A DNA stretch of 64,000 bases from Myxococcota bacterium (GTDB lineage: Bacteria > Myxococcota_A > UBA9160 > SMWR01), in NCBI GenBank assembly GCA_039030075.1, contig JBCCEW010000019.1, positions 1 to 64,000 on the forward strand, written 5' to 3'. Of this stretch, positions 9,790 to 21,464 are shown one piece after another; positions within the stretch are counted from its first letter, which is position 1, and every line of letters begins with the position of its first letter. The notes below the pieces were generated by a model. It was not told where the DNA came from and ran no database searches. It was given only the letters and a program-made list of their open reading frames with translations. The translations under genes and the position numbers were made by a program.

Positions 9790-10752
9790 TCAGGCGGGCC
9801 CCCGACGCCCGCGGAAATGGCGCCAGCCGCGCCCCTGCGAAGCGACGGGCGGGCCGGCGGCGACGCACCCGAGCTCGGTGACCCGCACCCCCAGGCGCCG
9901 CGCGAGCTGCGCCTCGCTCGGGCCGTCTGGAGCCATCGCGAAGAGCAGCTCGTAGTCCTCGCCTCCGGCCGCGGCGAGACGGCCGGGTTCGACGCCCAGC
10001 CGGCGACAGCGCGCATTGAAACCGTGTTGGCGGGGGAGCCGGTCCAGGTCGATCGGACAATTCCGCTCGGGACCGATCAGGTGTCCGAGATCCGCCAAGA
10101 GGCCGTCGGAAACGTCGACGCAACCGCGCACACCGGGTATGCGCGCGAGCCGGCGCCCCGCTTCGAGGCGGGGCGTCGGCACCCAGCGCAGGGGCCGACC
10201 GCTCGACGCAGCGACGCGCCGGGAGAGCGCCGCGTTTCCCAGCGTGCCCGTCACGAAGACGCGATCCCCTACCCGCGCCCACCGCAGCAGCGCGCGTCCG
10301 CGTGACACGGCGCCTAGCACGGTCAAATGAAGACTCGTCTCCCGGGCCCGCGTGAGGTTGCCGCCCACGAGCGGACACCGGGTCGCCCGGGCCATCGCGA
10401 GCAGTCCGGCGGTCAAACCATCGAAGCGCGCAAGGGACAGGCCCGGCGGCGCGGCGAACGACCAGGTGAAGCCGCGTGGTGCGGCGCCCATCGCGGCGAG
10501 ATCCGAGAGCGCGGCCGCGAGCGCCGTCTGCCCGACCACCCGCGGAGGATCGGTCTCCCAGCGAAAGTGCACACCCTCGACGCGGCTGTCGGTGGAGACG
10601 ACGTCGTCCGCACCGGCCCGCGGCCGCAAGACGGCCGCATCGTCGCCGATCCCGCGCACCACGCCCGTCGCACGCTGGCGTCTTGCCACGCGCGCGATGC
10701 GCTCGATCAGCTCGAACTCTCCCAGATCCCGCAGCTGCGTGGCTCGTGCCAC
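9790..10752 (-). CDS. thiL: Thiamine-monophosphate kinase
   Basis: ThiL phosphorylates thiamine phosphate to the active cofactor thiamine diphosphate using ATP. The protein has the PurM-like fold signatures LGEFELIERIA near the N-terminus, GIGDDAAVLRP (metal/ATP loop), STDSRVEGVHF, LAAMGAAPRG, LVGGNLTRA and a C-terminal AAGGEDYELLF. I prefer the GTG at 10752, preceded by GGAGGG; a GTG four codons upstream (10764) is possible but has no ribosome-binding site. Length of about 320 residues is normal. No other thiamine genes are nearby; it follows lon on the same strand. Confidence 0.93.
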   Translation of the reverse strand: MARATQLRDLGEFELIERIARVARRQRATGVVRGIGDDAAVLRPRAGADDVVSTDSRVEGVHFRWETDPPRVVGQTALAAALSDLAAMGAAPRGFTWSFAAPPGLSLARFDGLTAGLLAMARATRCPLVGGNLTRARETSLHLTVLGAVSRGRALLRWARVGDRVFVTGTLGNAALSRRVAASSGRPLRWVPTPRLEAGRRLARIPGVRGCVDVSDGLLADLGHLIGPERNCPIDLDRLPRQHGFNARCRRLGVEPGRLAAAGGEDYELLFAMAPDGPSEAQLARRLGVRVTELGCVAAGPPVASQGRGWRHFRGRRGPA

Positions 10753-10804
10753 CCCGCCCTCCACTCGCGTGGGGCGAGGCTAGCCCGACCCTGTGCGAGC
10801 GGCC

Positions 10805-13216
10805 TCAGCGCGACTTGGCGGTCGCGACCGGCGAAGGCGACGTCCCGGCGCGCGAGCGCCGACGCTTCTTGCCCGAGGGTCCGGGCATCCGCTCGAGCGT
10901 CGCGGCCAACACCTCGTCCATGTCCTCGACCGGAATGAACTCGATCTTCTTCTTCAGGTCGCGCGGGATGTCGGAGAGGTCCTGCATGTTCTTCTTCGGC
11001 AGGACGACCCGATGGATGCCCGCGCGGAGCGCCGCGAGCGCCTTCTCGCGTACGCCGCCGATCGGCAGGACGCGACCGCGCAGGGTCACTTCGCCGGTCA
11101 TTGCGGTGTCCGCGCGCACCGGGATGCGGGTGGCGAGCGAGATGATCGCCGTCGCGATCGCGATGCCCGCGGACGGGCCGTCCTTCGGGATCGCACCCGC
11201 CGGCACGTGCACGTGCACTTCGTGGCGACCGAACATGGCCGCGTCGAAGCCGAGATCCGCCCCGCGCCCGCGCGCCCAGGTGAGCGCCGCGGCACCGGAC
11301 TCCTTCATCACGTCGCCCAGCTGACCGGTGAGCACCATGCCCTTCCCCGGCGTCATCGTCGACTCCAGGGTCAGCACCTCGCCGCCGCTCTCGGTCCAGG
11401 CCAGGCCGTTCGCGAGCCCGATCTCGCCGGGCCCCTCGGGCTTCTCCGAGAGGAACGGCGGGGGCCCGAGCAGGCGCTCGAGGCTCTTCTTGTTCACCGT
11501 CTGGGGGCGCGTGTTGCCCTCGGCGGTCCGCCGCGCCGTCTTCCGACACAGGGCGGCGATCCGGCGGTCGAGGTCGCGAACGCCGGCCTCGCGGGTGTAG
11601 TCGGTCACCAGGTCGAGCAGGCTGCCGCGCGTCCAGCGCAGACTGTCTTCGCCGAGCCCATGCTCGCGCAACTGGTGCGGCACCAGATACGAACGCGCGA
11701 TCTCGACCTTCTCCTCCGGCGTGTAGCCGGCGATGCGGATCACTTCCATGCGGTCGCGCAGTGGGCCCGGGATCGAGTCGATCATGTTGGCCGTCGCGAT
11801 GAACAGCACCTTCGAGAGGTCGAAGGGAACGTTCAGATAGTGATCGCTGAAGCGGTGGTTCTGCTCGGGGTCGAGGACCTCGAGCAGGGCCGAAGACGGA
11901 TCGCCGCGATAGTCGGCGCCGAGCTTGTCGATCTCGTCGAGCATGAACACCGGGTTGTGGGTGCCGGCCTGCTTCAGGCCCTGAACGATGCGGCCCGGCA
12001 TGGCGCCCACGTAGGTGCGGCGATGACCGCGGATCTCGGCCTCGTCGCGGACGCCGCCCAGCGAGATCCGCACGAACTCCCGGCCCATGGCGCGGGCGAT
12101 CGAGCGCCCGAGCGACGTCTTGCCGACACCGGGCGGGCCCGCGAAGCAGAGGATCGGACCGCGCGAGTCACCGCGCAGCTTCCGCACTCCCAGGAACTCG
12201 AGGATCCGGTCCTTGATGCCCGAGAGATGGGCGTGGTCCTGATCGAGGATCGACTTCGCCGCGTCGAGTCCGAGCTGGTCCTCGGACGCGCGGGCCCAGG
12301 GCAGCTCCACCAGCCAGTCGAGATAGCTGCGCACGACGTGGGCCTCGGGGCCGTCCGGGTGCATGCGCTCGAGGCGGCGCAGCTGCTTCAGCGCCTCGGT
12401 CATCGCCTCTTCGGGGAGTCCCGCGTCTTCGATCTTCGCGCGGTACTCGTCGGCCTCCTCGAGTCGACCGTCGGTCTCACCGAGCTCGGCCTGGATCGCG
12501 CGCATCTGCTCGCGCAGGAAGTGCTCGCGCTGGCTGCGGGTCATCTCGTCGTGGGCCTGGGACTGGATCTCGGCCTGCACCGTCGTCACGTCGAGCTCGC
12601 GGCGCAGCAGGGCGTCCACGCGGCGCAGACGCGCGATCGGGTCCTCGACCTCGAGCACTTCCTGGGCCTCGGCCATGCGCAGCTTCAGGTTCGACGCGAT
12701 CAGGTCGGCCAGCTGGCCCGGATCGCTCACGTTCGCCGTCACCGAGAGCACCTCGGGCGGGAGATTCTTGAGCGGCAGGAGTTCCTCGACGCGAGAGCGC
12801 ACCGCGCGCACCAGGGCCTCGGCCTCGACGCACCATTCGGCCTCGTTGTCGTCGCCGAGCTTCGAGACCCGTGCCCAGGTCGAGGCGTGCTGCTCGACGA
12901 AGGAGTCGATGCGCGCGCGGGAGAGTCCCTGCACCAGCACCTTCACGCGGCCGTCGGGCATGCGCAGGACGCGCATCACGGTCACGACCGTGCCGACCCG
13001 ATGCAGGTCGTCGGGGCTGGGGATTTCGATCTCGCCGTCGCGCTGAGCCGTCAGGAGCAGCAGGCGATCACTCGCCAGCGCATCCTCGACCGCCGCGATC
13101 GAACGCTCGCGGGCCACGAAGAGCGGAAGCACCATGTAGGGGAAGACCACCATTTCCCGCAGCGGCAGGACCGGCAACTCTTCGGGGATCGAGAAGCTCG
13201 AAAGACGTTCGTCCAT
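10805..13216 (-). CDS. lon: ATP-dependent protease Lon (LonA)
   Basis: This 803-residue LonA protease degrades misfolded and regulatory proteins in the cytoplasm. Its domains are the N-terminal LAN substrate-binding region (about 10-210, with [18 protein letters not shown]), a helical linker, the AAA+ module with Walker A GPPGVGKT (360-367) and Walker B FMLDEID (424-430), and the serine protease domain with the Ser682-Lys725 dyad (PKDGPSAG, then [11 protein letters not shown]). A short basic tail, [10 protein letters not shown], follows. It sits downstream of hrcA-grpE-dnaK-dnaJ on the same strand, consistent with heat-shock control, although a 41-bp gap and the lipoprotein gene intervene. 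Confidence 0.97.
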   Translation of the reverse strand: MDERLSSFSIPEELPVLPLREMVVFPYMVLPLFVARERSIAAVEDALASDRLLLLTAQRDGEIEIPSPDDLHRVGTVVTVMRVLRMPDGRVKVLVQGLSRARIDSFVEQHASTWARVSKLGDDNEAEWCVEAEALVRAVRSRVEELLPLKNLPPEVLSVTANVSDPGQLADLIASNLKLRMAEAQEVLEVEDPIARLRRVDALLRRELDVTTVQAEIQSQAHDEMTRSQREHFLREQMRAIQAELGETDGRLEEADEYRAKIEDAGLPEEAMTEALKQLRRLERMHPDGPEAHVVRSYLDWLVELPWARASEDQLGLDAAKSILDQDHAHLSGIKDRILEFLGVRKLRGDSRGPILCFAGPPGVGKTSLGRSIARAMGREFVRISLGGVRDEAEIRGHRRTYVGAMPGRIVQGLKQAGTHNPVFMLDEIDKLGADYRGDPSSALLEVLDPEQNHRFSDHYLNVPFDLSKVLFIATANMIDSIPGPLRDRMEVIRIAGYTPEEKVEIARSYLVPHQLREHGLGEDSLRWTRGSLLDLVTDYTREAGVRDLDRRIAALCRKTARRTAEGNTRPQTVNKKSLERLLGPPPFLSEKPEGPGEIGLANGLAWTESGGEVLTLESTMTPGKGMVLTGQLGDVMKESGAAALTWARGRGADLGFDAAMFGRHEVHVHVPAGAIPKDGPSAGIAIATAIISLATRIPVRADTAMTGEVTLRGRVLPIGGVREKALAALRAGIHRVVLPKKNMQDLSDIPRDLKKKIEFIPVEDMDEVLAATLERMPGPSGKKRRRSRAGTSPSPVATAKSR

Positions 13217-13257
13217 TCCGAGCGTTTCGACGCTGCGAAAAGCCGACTTGAGGGCGG

Positions 13258-15282
13258 TCAGTCGATGTAGTGGCGAACCTGGCCCTTCTCGACGCCGAGC
13301 AGGTAGGGGCGTTTGTGCGCGTTGCCGTCGCCGCGGATCGTGAGAATGCCGGAAACCCCCGGATACCCCTCGACTTCGAGCAGCCCCTCGCGCATCTCTC
13401 CGCGGCCCCGCACCCCCTCGGCGAGCTGCAGGACGGCGATCCGGGCCGCGTCGAAGCTCTGGGCGGCGAACACGTCGGGCGAGTTGTCGAAGGTGGTCTC
13501 GAAGCGCTCCTTGAAATCGGCGACGTAGGGCACTTCCGACTCGGGGAAGAAGTGGGACGCGAAGAGCGCTCCGTCGAGGTGGTTGCCCGCGAGACGCAGC
13601 AGCTCCTTCGAGTAGAAGCCATCCGGGCCCAGGATGCGCGCGCCCGTCACCTCGTGGAAGACGAGCTGGGGCGCGATCAGCACCATGTTGTCGGCCGACT
13701 CGGGAATGAAGAGCGCATCGAAGTCGACGATCGGCGGGATCGGCGCACCCGACGCCGTCGTGAGCGATCGCGCGCGCCGACGCAGCGCGCGCGCCTCGGC
13801 AGCGGGAAGCCGTCGGGCCTTCTTCTCCATGCGATCGCGCCGCGCGATCAAGGAGCGCTCCTCGGAGCTGAGGAGCGTGTAGCCCACCAGCCGGCGAATC
13901 GAGTCGCCGAAGTCGGTCGCCTTCGGATCGTAGGCGGCCACGCCGACGACGGTGCCGCCGCGGGCTTCCACCGCGTCCCAGAACAGACGGCGCAGCCCGT
14001 GGCCGTAGGGGTCGTCGCGGTAGAGGATCGCGAAGCGGCGCGCGCCGAGGGCGATCGCCCGGTCCGCCACCAGCTGGGCCTCTTCCGCCGGGCGGGTGCG
14101 CATTCGGAACACCCAGTCGCGTTCGGAAGCGATCGCATCGCGCGCGGACAGGGTGAGCAGCGGGACGCCCTCTGCTTCCGCGGCCACCGCCGCCGCCTCA
14201 CAGGCCTTCGAGACCAGCGGCCCCACGATCGCGACGATCTCCGGGTCGGCGGCGAGATCGCGGACCGCTCGCGCGGCCTGCGCCGGGTTTCCGGCGGAGT
14301 CGCGCACCACGACGCGGATCCGCGGCCGGCCGGTGGCGCTCTCACCGGGGAAGGTCTCCGAGGCGAGCAGCACGCCCTGCATCGCTTCCTCACCGAAGCG
14401 GGCGTAGGGACCGGTCAGGGGCAGCACGACGCCGATGGCGCCGCGCGCGTCGCCCGGATCGGGCAGCGGACGCTCCATCACCTCCGCGAACGTGGGCAGC
14501 TGATCGACGACGACCGGCCCGTCGTCGCGGCTGCGGAGCCGCTTCTCGACGGCGGCGAGACGACCCGCGTAGCGCGGCGCCAGCGGGCGCTTCCCCGCCT
14601 GGGTAATCGCGTCTTCGCTGGCGCCGAGATCACCCGCTTCGAGGGCGCGCTCGGCGAGGGTCAGATAGACCCGCGCCGCAGGCGGTCGATCGCCGACGTA
14701 GCGACGGGACGCGCGTAGCTCCTCCATCGACAGCTGACCCAAGAGCGTGTCGATCTCGAGATCCACCGCCGACAACTCGCCTTCGGGCACCGCGGTGCGA
14801 AGCAACGCGAGCCAGCGCAGCCGCTCGGGCGGCGTTTCCGCCGATTCGGCCAGTGCGCGGTAGGCGTTGCGCAGCTCGGGACCTTCGAGGCGCGACAGCC
14901 GCACCGGCTTCACCCAGCGCCGCGCAGCGACCGGGTTGCCCCGCTCGAGTTCGATCGCCGCGAGCTTCACCCGCGCGCGATCGCCCGCCGTGCCGCCCTG
15001 GTCGGCCGCTTCGGCGTAGTGACGCATGGCCCGAGGGAGGTCGCCCTCCTCCTGGGCGAGCGCGCCGAGGGCCAAATGGGCGTCCGGGCTCAGCGCGCCG
15101 TCGGGGTAGCGCCGTAGATAGGACTCGAAGGCTTCGCGGCCCTCTTCCGGGCCGGCCGCAACGGCGCGCTCGGCCTGGGCGAACGCGCGCCGTTCCTCTT
15201 CACTCGGCGGCAGTCGGAACGACTGACAGCCGAGCCAACCCCACCACATTGCCAGCAGGAGCGCAGCGCACCAGCGGGCCAT
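13258..15282 (-). CDS. LpoA-like lipoprotein: TPR plus periplasmic-binding-protein fold
   Basis: A 674-residue predicted lipoprotein with an N-terminal hydrophobic segment ending in GWLGC, TPR-like helical repeats (about 30-240), then a type-1 periplasmic-binding fold starting IGVVLPLTGPYARFGEEAMQG (about 270-290). This architecture matches LpoA/LppC-type activators of penicillin-binding proteins and Leu/Ile/Val-binding-like proteins. The ATG at 15282 is chosen because it begins the signal peptide and has GGGGGAGG just upstream; a TTG at 15306 overlapping the dnaJ stop is the alternative. Location between dnaJ and lon is unusual. A role in outer-membrane-side control of peptidoglycan synthesis is inferred from the family only; branched-chain amino acid binding is less likely because no ABC transporter genes are nearby. 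Confidence 0.75.
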   Translation of the reverse strand: MARWCAALLLAMWWGWLGCQSFRLPPSEEERRAFAQAERAVAAGPEEGREAFESYLRRYPDGALSPDAHLALGALAQEEGDLPRAMRHYAEAADQGGTAGDRARVKLAAIELERGNPVAARRWVKPVRLSRLEGPELRNAYRALAESAETPPERLRWLALLRTAVPEGELSAVDLEIDTLLGQLSMEELRASRRYVGDRPPAARVYLTLAERALEAGDLGASEDAITQAGKRPLAPRYAGRLAAVEKRLRSRDDGPVVVDQLPTFAEVMERPLPDPGDARGAIGVVLPLTGPYARFGEEAMQGVLLASETFPGESATGRPRIRVVVRDSAGNPAQAARAVRDLAADPEIVAIVGPLVSKACEAAAVAAEAEGVPLLTLSARDAIASERDWVFRMRTRPAEEAQLVADRAIALGARRFAILYRDDPYGHGLRRLFWDAVEARGGTVVGVAAYDPKATDFGDSIRRLVGYTLLSSEERSLIARRDRMEKKARRLPAAEARALRRRARSLTTASGAPIPPIVDFDALFIPESADNMVLIAPQLVFHEVTGARILGPDGFYSKELLRLAGNHLDGALFASHFFPESEVPYVADFKERFETTFDNSPDVFAAQSFDAARIAVLQLAEGVRGRGEMREGLLEVEGYPGVSGILTIRGDGNAHKRPYLLGVEKGQVRHYID

Positions 15283-15302
15283 CCGCCTCCCCCCCCTCAA
15301 TC

Positions 15303-16430
15303 TCAATCGAAGAGCTCTCGCAGTTTATCCAGAAAGCCCTTGTGGGCGGGAGACACCTTCACGTCCGACACCTCGGCGAACTTCTCGAGCAGCTCGCGCT
15401 GGGAACCGGTCAACCGCGTCGGGGTCTCGACGAACAGATGGAGCAGCTGATCGCCGCGGGCGGCCGAGCGCAGGCTCGGCATTCCCTTGCCGCGCAGGCG
15501 CATCACCTTCCCGGACTGGGTGCCCTCGGGCACTTTCAGCTTCACCTTGCCTTCGAGGGTCGGTGCGTCGACCTCGGCGCCGAGCGCCGCCTGGACCATC
15601 GTGATCGGAACCTGGCAGTGCAGATCGGGGCCTTCGCGCTGGAAGAGTTCGTGGGGCTTCACGGAAATCACGACGTAGAGATCACCTGGTGGTCCGCCGG
15701 AGATGCCAGCCTCGCCTTCGCCCGACAGTCGCAGCCGCGTGCCGTCGTCGACGCCCGCCGGGATTCGCACCTTGATCGTCTGCTGACCTTCAATGCGGCC
15801 CTGGCCGCGACAGTCACCGCACCGATCGCGAATGATCTCGCCGGCACCGGCGCACGCGTCGCAGGGACGGCTGACGCGGAAGAATCCCTGCTGGAGCACC
15901 ACCTGCCCTGCCCCACGACAGCGGTCGCAGGTCTCGGGCGAGGTCCCGGGGCGTGCGCCGGAACCTTCACAGGTGTCGCAGGGACGCATCTTCGGGATCT
16001 GGATGGAGGGCTCGAGCCCCGCGAGCACGTCAGCGAGCTCGATCTCGAGGTTGTAGCGGAGGTCGGCGCCTCGCTGGCCGCGCCCGCGCCGTCGGCCCCC
16101 CGGACGACGCCCGCCGAAGAGGTCTCCGAACAGGTCGTCGAAGAGGTCCGTGAAGTTCCCGAGATCGCCGAAATCCTGGAAGCCGCCGGCGCCCGGGCCG
16201 CCCGCTCCCACGCCGGCGTGGCCAAAGCGGTCGTAGGCCTGCCGCTTCTCCGGGTCGGACAGGACCGCGTAGGCCTCCGAGGCTTCCTTGAAGCGCTCCT
16301 CGGCGGCAGGATCGTCCGGGTTGCGGTCCGGATGGTCCCGCATGGCGATCGCCCGATAGGCCTTCTTGAGCGCGTCGGCGTCCGCGTCCCGCGAGACGCC
16401 GAGAATTTCGTAGAAATCGCGCTTCGACAA
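15303..16430 (-). CDS. dnaJ: Co-chaperone DnaJ (Hsp40)
   Basis: DnaJ delivers substrate to DnaK and triggers its ATPase. The J domain starts SKRDFYEILGVSRDADADAL and carries the essential HPD (MRDHPDRN). A Gly/Phe-rich linker follows. The zinc-finger region has four CxxCxGxG repeats (CDTCEGSG, CDRCRGAG, CDACAGAG, CGDCRGQG), then two C-terminal substrate-binding beta-domains. I choose the TTG at 16430, which gives the canonical M-SKRDFYE start and has GGGGAG about 8 bp upstream; a GTG at 16439 would add three residues without a ribosome-binding site. It lies 120 bp downstream of dnaK. Confidence 0.95.
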   Translation of the reverse strand: MSKRDFYEILGVSRDADADALKKAYRAIAMRDHPDRNPDDPAAEERFKEASEAYAVLSDPEKRQAYDRFGHAGVGAGGPGAGGFQDFGDLGNFTDLFDDLFGDLFGGRRPGGRRRGRGQRGADLRYNLEIELADVLAGLEPSIQIPKMRPCDTCEGSGARPGTSPETCDRCRGAGQVVLQQGFFRVSRPCDACAGAGEIIRDRCGDCRGQGRIEGQQTIKVRIPAGVDDGTRLRLSGEGEAGISGGPPGDLYVVISVKPHELFQREGPDLHCQVPITMVQAALGAEVDAPTLEGKVKLKVPEGTQSGKVMRLRGKGMPSLRSAARGDQLLHLFVETPTRLTGSQRELLEKFAEVSDVKVSPAHKGFLDKLRELFD

Positions 16431-16550
16431 ATGGGGCACTCCCCGGCGGGAAGGCCGGTTCGACCGGGAACTCTAGACGCGGGCCTACCTCGGTCAAGCC
16501 CTGGATCGCGAGTTCAGCGGGGCGTCGGACCGACCCCGGGGGCACGCGCC

Positions 16551-18377
<1,827 letters not shown>

Positions 18378-18419
18378 GACCGCTCGTCCCCCCGACCGCG
18401 GCCGCCTCTTTCGAGACGA

Positions 18420-19142
18420 CTACCCGGCGGAGGGCTCCCCCTCGTCCGATTTTTCGCTCGGTGCCTTCGCCACGACCACTCGGGACGGACGCACCAGCCG
18501 ATCTCGCAGCTGGTAGCCCTTCTCGAGGACCTCGACGACGCTGTTCGGGGGGGCGGAATCCACTTCTACTTGAGCCATCGCCTCGTGCAGCGCGGGATCG
18601 AAGACGCAACCCATCGCCTCGATCTCCGTCACGTGGTGCTTCTCGAAAACACCGAGAAGCTCGCGTCTCACGAGCTCGACACCCTGCAAAAAGCTCCCCA
18701 AGTCCCCGCCGTTGTTCTCTTGAGCGTGGCCGATGGCCCGGTCCAGGTTATCGACCACGGAAAGCAGGTCCTTGAAGAGATTCTGACTACCGAAGAGCAC
18801 CGCTTCCTGGCGTTCCTTGGCGGCGCGCTTCCGGAAATTGGTGAAGTCGGCTTGAAGCCGCGTCATCTTGTCGCTCGCTTCGGCGAGCTGTTCGCGCAGC
18901 CGGAATACCAGGGCGTCGGAATCCTCTTCCGCCAGCGGATCGTCGAGCAGGAGGGCGTCGACCGCTTCGCCGACGTCGTCGGCCGCGGGAACCTCCTTCG
19001 GTTCCTCTTCCCCGCCCGACTCGTCGTCGTCGGAGCCCTCGACGGCCTCGGCCGCCTCACGCAGGGCGGCTTCGAGCTCGGGGTCGGTCGGAATCGAGGG
19101 CCCGCCGAGGCCGTCCGCGTCTTTCGGGTCGCCCGTGCTCAT
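18420..19142 (-). CDS. grpE: Nucleotide-exchange factor GrpE
   Basis: GrpE ejects ADP from DnaK. This 240-residue protein has an acidic disordered N-terminus (about 1-75, many Asp/Glu), a long helical coiled coil (about 78-140, with LQADFTNFRKRAAKERQEA) and the C-terminal beta-wing (GVELVRRELLGVFEKHHV..VFDPALHEAM..VVEVLEKGYQLRDRLVRPSRVVVAK), which contacts the DnaK ATPase domain. The ATG at 19142 overlaps the hrcA stop by 4 bp, so translation is coupled. Confidence 0.95.
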   Translation of the reverse strand: MSTGDPKDADGLGGPSIPTDPELEAALREAAEAVEGSDDDESGGEEEPKEVPAADDVGEAVDALLLDDPLAEEDSDALVFRLREQLAEASDKMTRLQADFTNFRKRAAKERQEAVLFGSQNLFKDLLSVVDNLDRAIGHAQENNGGDLGSFLQGVELVRRELLGVFEKHHVTEIEAMGCVFDPALHEAMAQVEVDSAPPNSVVEVLEKGYQLRDRLVRPSRVVVAKAPSEKSDEGEPSAG

Positions 19143-20215
19143 TCTGCCTGCAGCTTCTCTGTCATTCGCTGGGAGCAGTACGCCACCAGCGGAATTACGC
19201 GGGAATAGTCCATTCGGCTCGGCCCCATGACGCCCACCGCTCCGAGCGGGGCGTCGGCTTCGCCGTAATGGGTGGCCACGAGAGCGCAGCGCGCAAGGCT
19301 CGGGTCGCCCATTTCGGCACCCAGTGCCACGCACACGCCTGCTCCCGCCAGCATCTCCTCCACGACTTCGGCCAAACGCTCCTTCGCCTCCAGTGTTTCG
19401 AAGATTTCCCGCACCCGATCGGGGTCGCGATATTCGGGCTGGTCCAGCAGGGCGAGGCGGGCGGCCACCACGACGTCCACGGGTTCGTCGGCGGTCGGAG
19501 CCACGGCTTGTTCCCCGAGGGCCACCGCCCAGCGCAGCAGCCGGTCGGCCTCGGAGCGCAGGGCCTGGGCCTCGCGTCGCAGCTGGTCGCGCACCTCGGG
19601 GAGGGTGCGGCCGACCACGCGCTCGTTGAGCAGGAGGGCGGCGCGGTCGAGCTCCCGCTGCGAGACGTCGGAATCCGCGGGCAGGGTGCGGCGGTAGGTG
19701 TCGCCGGCGGTAGAGACCAGCACGGCCAGGATCCGCGCCGCGCCCAGCCGCACCAGGGACACGTGCTGGAGGCGAACCCGGTCGAGTCGTGGCGCCACCG
19801 CGAAACCGAGCAGACGCGTCTGCTGCGACAGGAGCTGGGCGGCCACCTCGACGACCTGTTCGGTTCCAGCACTGCCGACGCCGAAGTCGACGGTGCGTCG
19901 CTCGTAGTCGCTCACCGGGCGACGGTCGAGGAGGTGATCGATGAAGTGACGCAGGCCTTCCTGGGTGGGGACGCGTCCCGCCGAGGAATGGGGCTGCTCG
20001 ACGAGACCGAGCTCTCCGAGCTCGGCCAGGGTGGTTCGGATGCTGGCCGCCGAAAGCGGTGTCGGGAGCAGATGCGAGAGGTGCTTCGACCCGATCGGCA
20101 CCGCTTCACCGACGTAGGCACGCACCGCAGCACGCAGCACCTGGCGCTGGCGTTCGGTCAGGCCAGGTCCGATCGGGGGTTTCGGATGGGGGGAGAGCAC
20201 TCGCTCGCGGGGCAC
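19139..20215 (-). CDS. hrcA: Heat-inducible transcription repressor HrcA
   Basis: HrcA binds CIRCE operators and represses heat-shock operons, with GroEL helping it to fold. This 358-residue protein has the N-terminal winged helix (LTERQRQVLRAAVRAYVGEAVPIGSKHL..ASIRTTLAELGELGLVEQPHSSAGRVPT), followed by the GAF-like effector region and a C-terminus ending in GVMGPSRMDYSRVIPLVAYCSQRMTEKL, typical of the family. It starts with GTG at 20215. I could not find a CIRCE sequence (TTAGCACTC-N9-GAGTGCTAA) in the 50 bp upstream or in front of hemW. The groES promoter, the other expected target, lies outside the window. Confidence 0.95.
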   Translation of the reverse strand: MPRERVLSPHPKPPIGPGLTERQRQVLRAAVRAYVGEAVPIGSKHLSHLLPTPLSAASIRTTLAELGELGLVEQPHSSAGRVPTQEGLRHFIDHLLDRRPVSDYERRTVDFGVGSAGTEQVVEVAAQLLSQQTRLLGFAVAPRLDRVRLQHVSLVRLGAARILAVLVSTAGDTYRRTLPADSDVSQRELDRAALLLNERVVGRTLPEVRDQLRREAQALRSEADRLLRWAVALGEQAVAPTADEPVDVVVAARLALLDQPEYRDPDRVREIFETLEAKERLAEVVEEMLAGAGVCVALGAEMGDPSLARCALVATHYGEADAPLGAVGVMGPSRMDYSRVIPLVAYCSQRMTEKLQAE

Positions 20216-20265
20216 CCGTCCAATCTACCCCAGCTTCCGGCCACACGAACTACCGCAGCTCTCGG

Positions 20266-21420
20266 CTACACGAACGACGTGAACACGTGGTCCGAGAGCA
20301 TGCGCCCCCGGGGCGTGAGCCGTAGGCCGCCGTCGGGAGTCTCCTCGAGGAGGGCCTGCTCGAGCAGCCGCTCGACGTCGCGGGCGAAGAAGTCCCGGGG
20401 CGGCGCGCCGAAGGTGTCCGCGAAGGCGCGCGCGTCGACCCCTTCTCGCGTCCGTAGCGCCAGGAACATCGCCTCGCCCCGAGCGGTCGCCGCATCGAGC
20501 ACTTCGTGCTCGGCCGCCGCGCCGTCCGCGCACGCCCAGTACGCATCGAGGTCGCGCGGGTTGTGGCGCCGCGCGCCGAAGGGCTGGCCCGGCCCGATCG
20601 GCTCGGACGACACGGCGCCCATCCCCAAGCCCAACACGGGGAGGCGCTGCCAGTAGCGTCGGTTGTGCACGGCCTCGGCACCGCGCTTCGCGTAGCTCGA
20701 GATCTCGTAGCGCGCGTAGCCGGCAGCCTCGAGACGCGCTTCGACGGTCTCGAGCATCTCGGCGGCGAGCGTTTCCTCGATGGGGTGGAGCCGGCCATCC
20801 GAGGCCGCCCGTGCGAACGGAGTTCCCTCCTCGAAGGTGAGTTCGTAGACGGAGAGATGTTCGGGGGCGCACGCGATCGCCGCATCGAGGTCGGCTTCGA
20901 CACCGCCTCGCTCCTGCTCGGGTGCCGCCACGATGAGATCCAGCGACGCGCGACCGAAGCCCGCTTCCCGGACCGCCGCCCAGGTGGCGTGCCCTTCCGC
21001 AGCCCGGTGGGCGCGGCCCAGGCGTCGCAGCGTGGTGTCGTCGAAGGACTGCATGCCGACCGACACGCGGTCCACCCCGGCCTCTCGAAAGCCCGGCAAG
21101 CGCGCGCGCTCCACAGTACTGGGATTGATCTCGAGGGTCACTTCGCGCGGTATCCCCGGGAACCGGGCGCGCACGCTCTCGATGAGGGTCGCGATGCTCT
21201 CGGGACGCAGCAGCGATGGCGTCCCGCCGCCGAAGTAGATCGTGGCCAGCTCCCTCCCGGCGAACGCGGAGGCGCGGTGGTCGAGCTCGCGCTGCAGCGC
21301 GGCCACGTAGCGCGCCTCGTCGTCGGGCTGCAGCACGCGCGTGGCCACCACGGCGAAGTCGCAGTAGGGACAGACCCGTTCGCAGAACGGCACGTGCAGG
21401 TAGACGCCCACGTCGGACAC
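20266..21420 (-). CDS. hemW: Radical SAM protein HemW (heme chaperone family)
   Basis: A 384-residue member of the HemN/HemW radical SAM family. The iron-sulfur cluster motif CERVCPYC (Cys13, Cys17, Cys20) sits close to the N-terminus, without the extra N-terminal residues and motifs that mark true coproporphyrinogen dehydrogenase HemN, so heme insertion (HemW) is the likelier role. Other family segments are YFGGGTPSLL (about 73-82), VTLEINPST and RVSVGMQSFDDTTLRRLGR. The C-terminal HemN-type winged domain is present. It starts with GTG at 21420. hemW directly upstream of hrcA is a frequent bacterial gene order and suggests co-transcription with the heat-shock block. Confidence 0.9.
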   Translation of the reverse strand: MSDVGVYLHVPFCERVCPYCDFAVVATRVLQPDDEARYVAALQRELDHRASAFAGRELATIYFGGGTPSLLRPESIATLIESVRARFPGIPREVTLEINPSTVERARLPGFREAGVDRVSVGMQSFDDTTLRRLGRAHRAAEGHATWAAVREAGFGRASLDLIVAAPEQERGGVEADLDAAIACAPEHLSVYELTFEEGTPFARAASDGRLHPIEETLAAEMLETVEARLEAAGYARYEISSYAKRGAEAVHNRRYWQRLPVLGLGMGAVSSEPIGPGQPFGARRHNPRDLDAYWACADGAAAEHEVLDAATARGEAMFLALRTREGVDARAFADTFGAPPRDFFARDVERLLEQALLEETPDGGLRLTPRGRMLSDHVFTSFV

Positions 21421-21464
21421 GGAGCGAGCATCGTCCCGCCGCGCGGGCGCCGCAACGAGGGACG

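Noticed and set aside
20216-20265. Searched for a CIRCE operator upstream of hrcA and around hemW
   Set aside because: No inverted repeat resembling TTAGCACTC-N9-GAGTGCTAA was found. A GAGCACTCGCTC near 20195 is inside the hrcA coding region and lacks the second arm.
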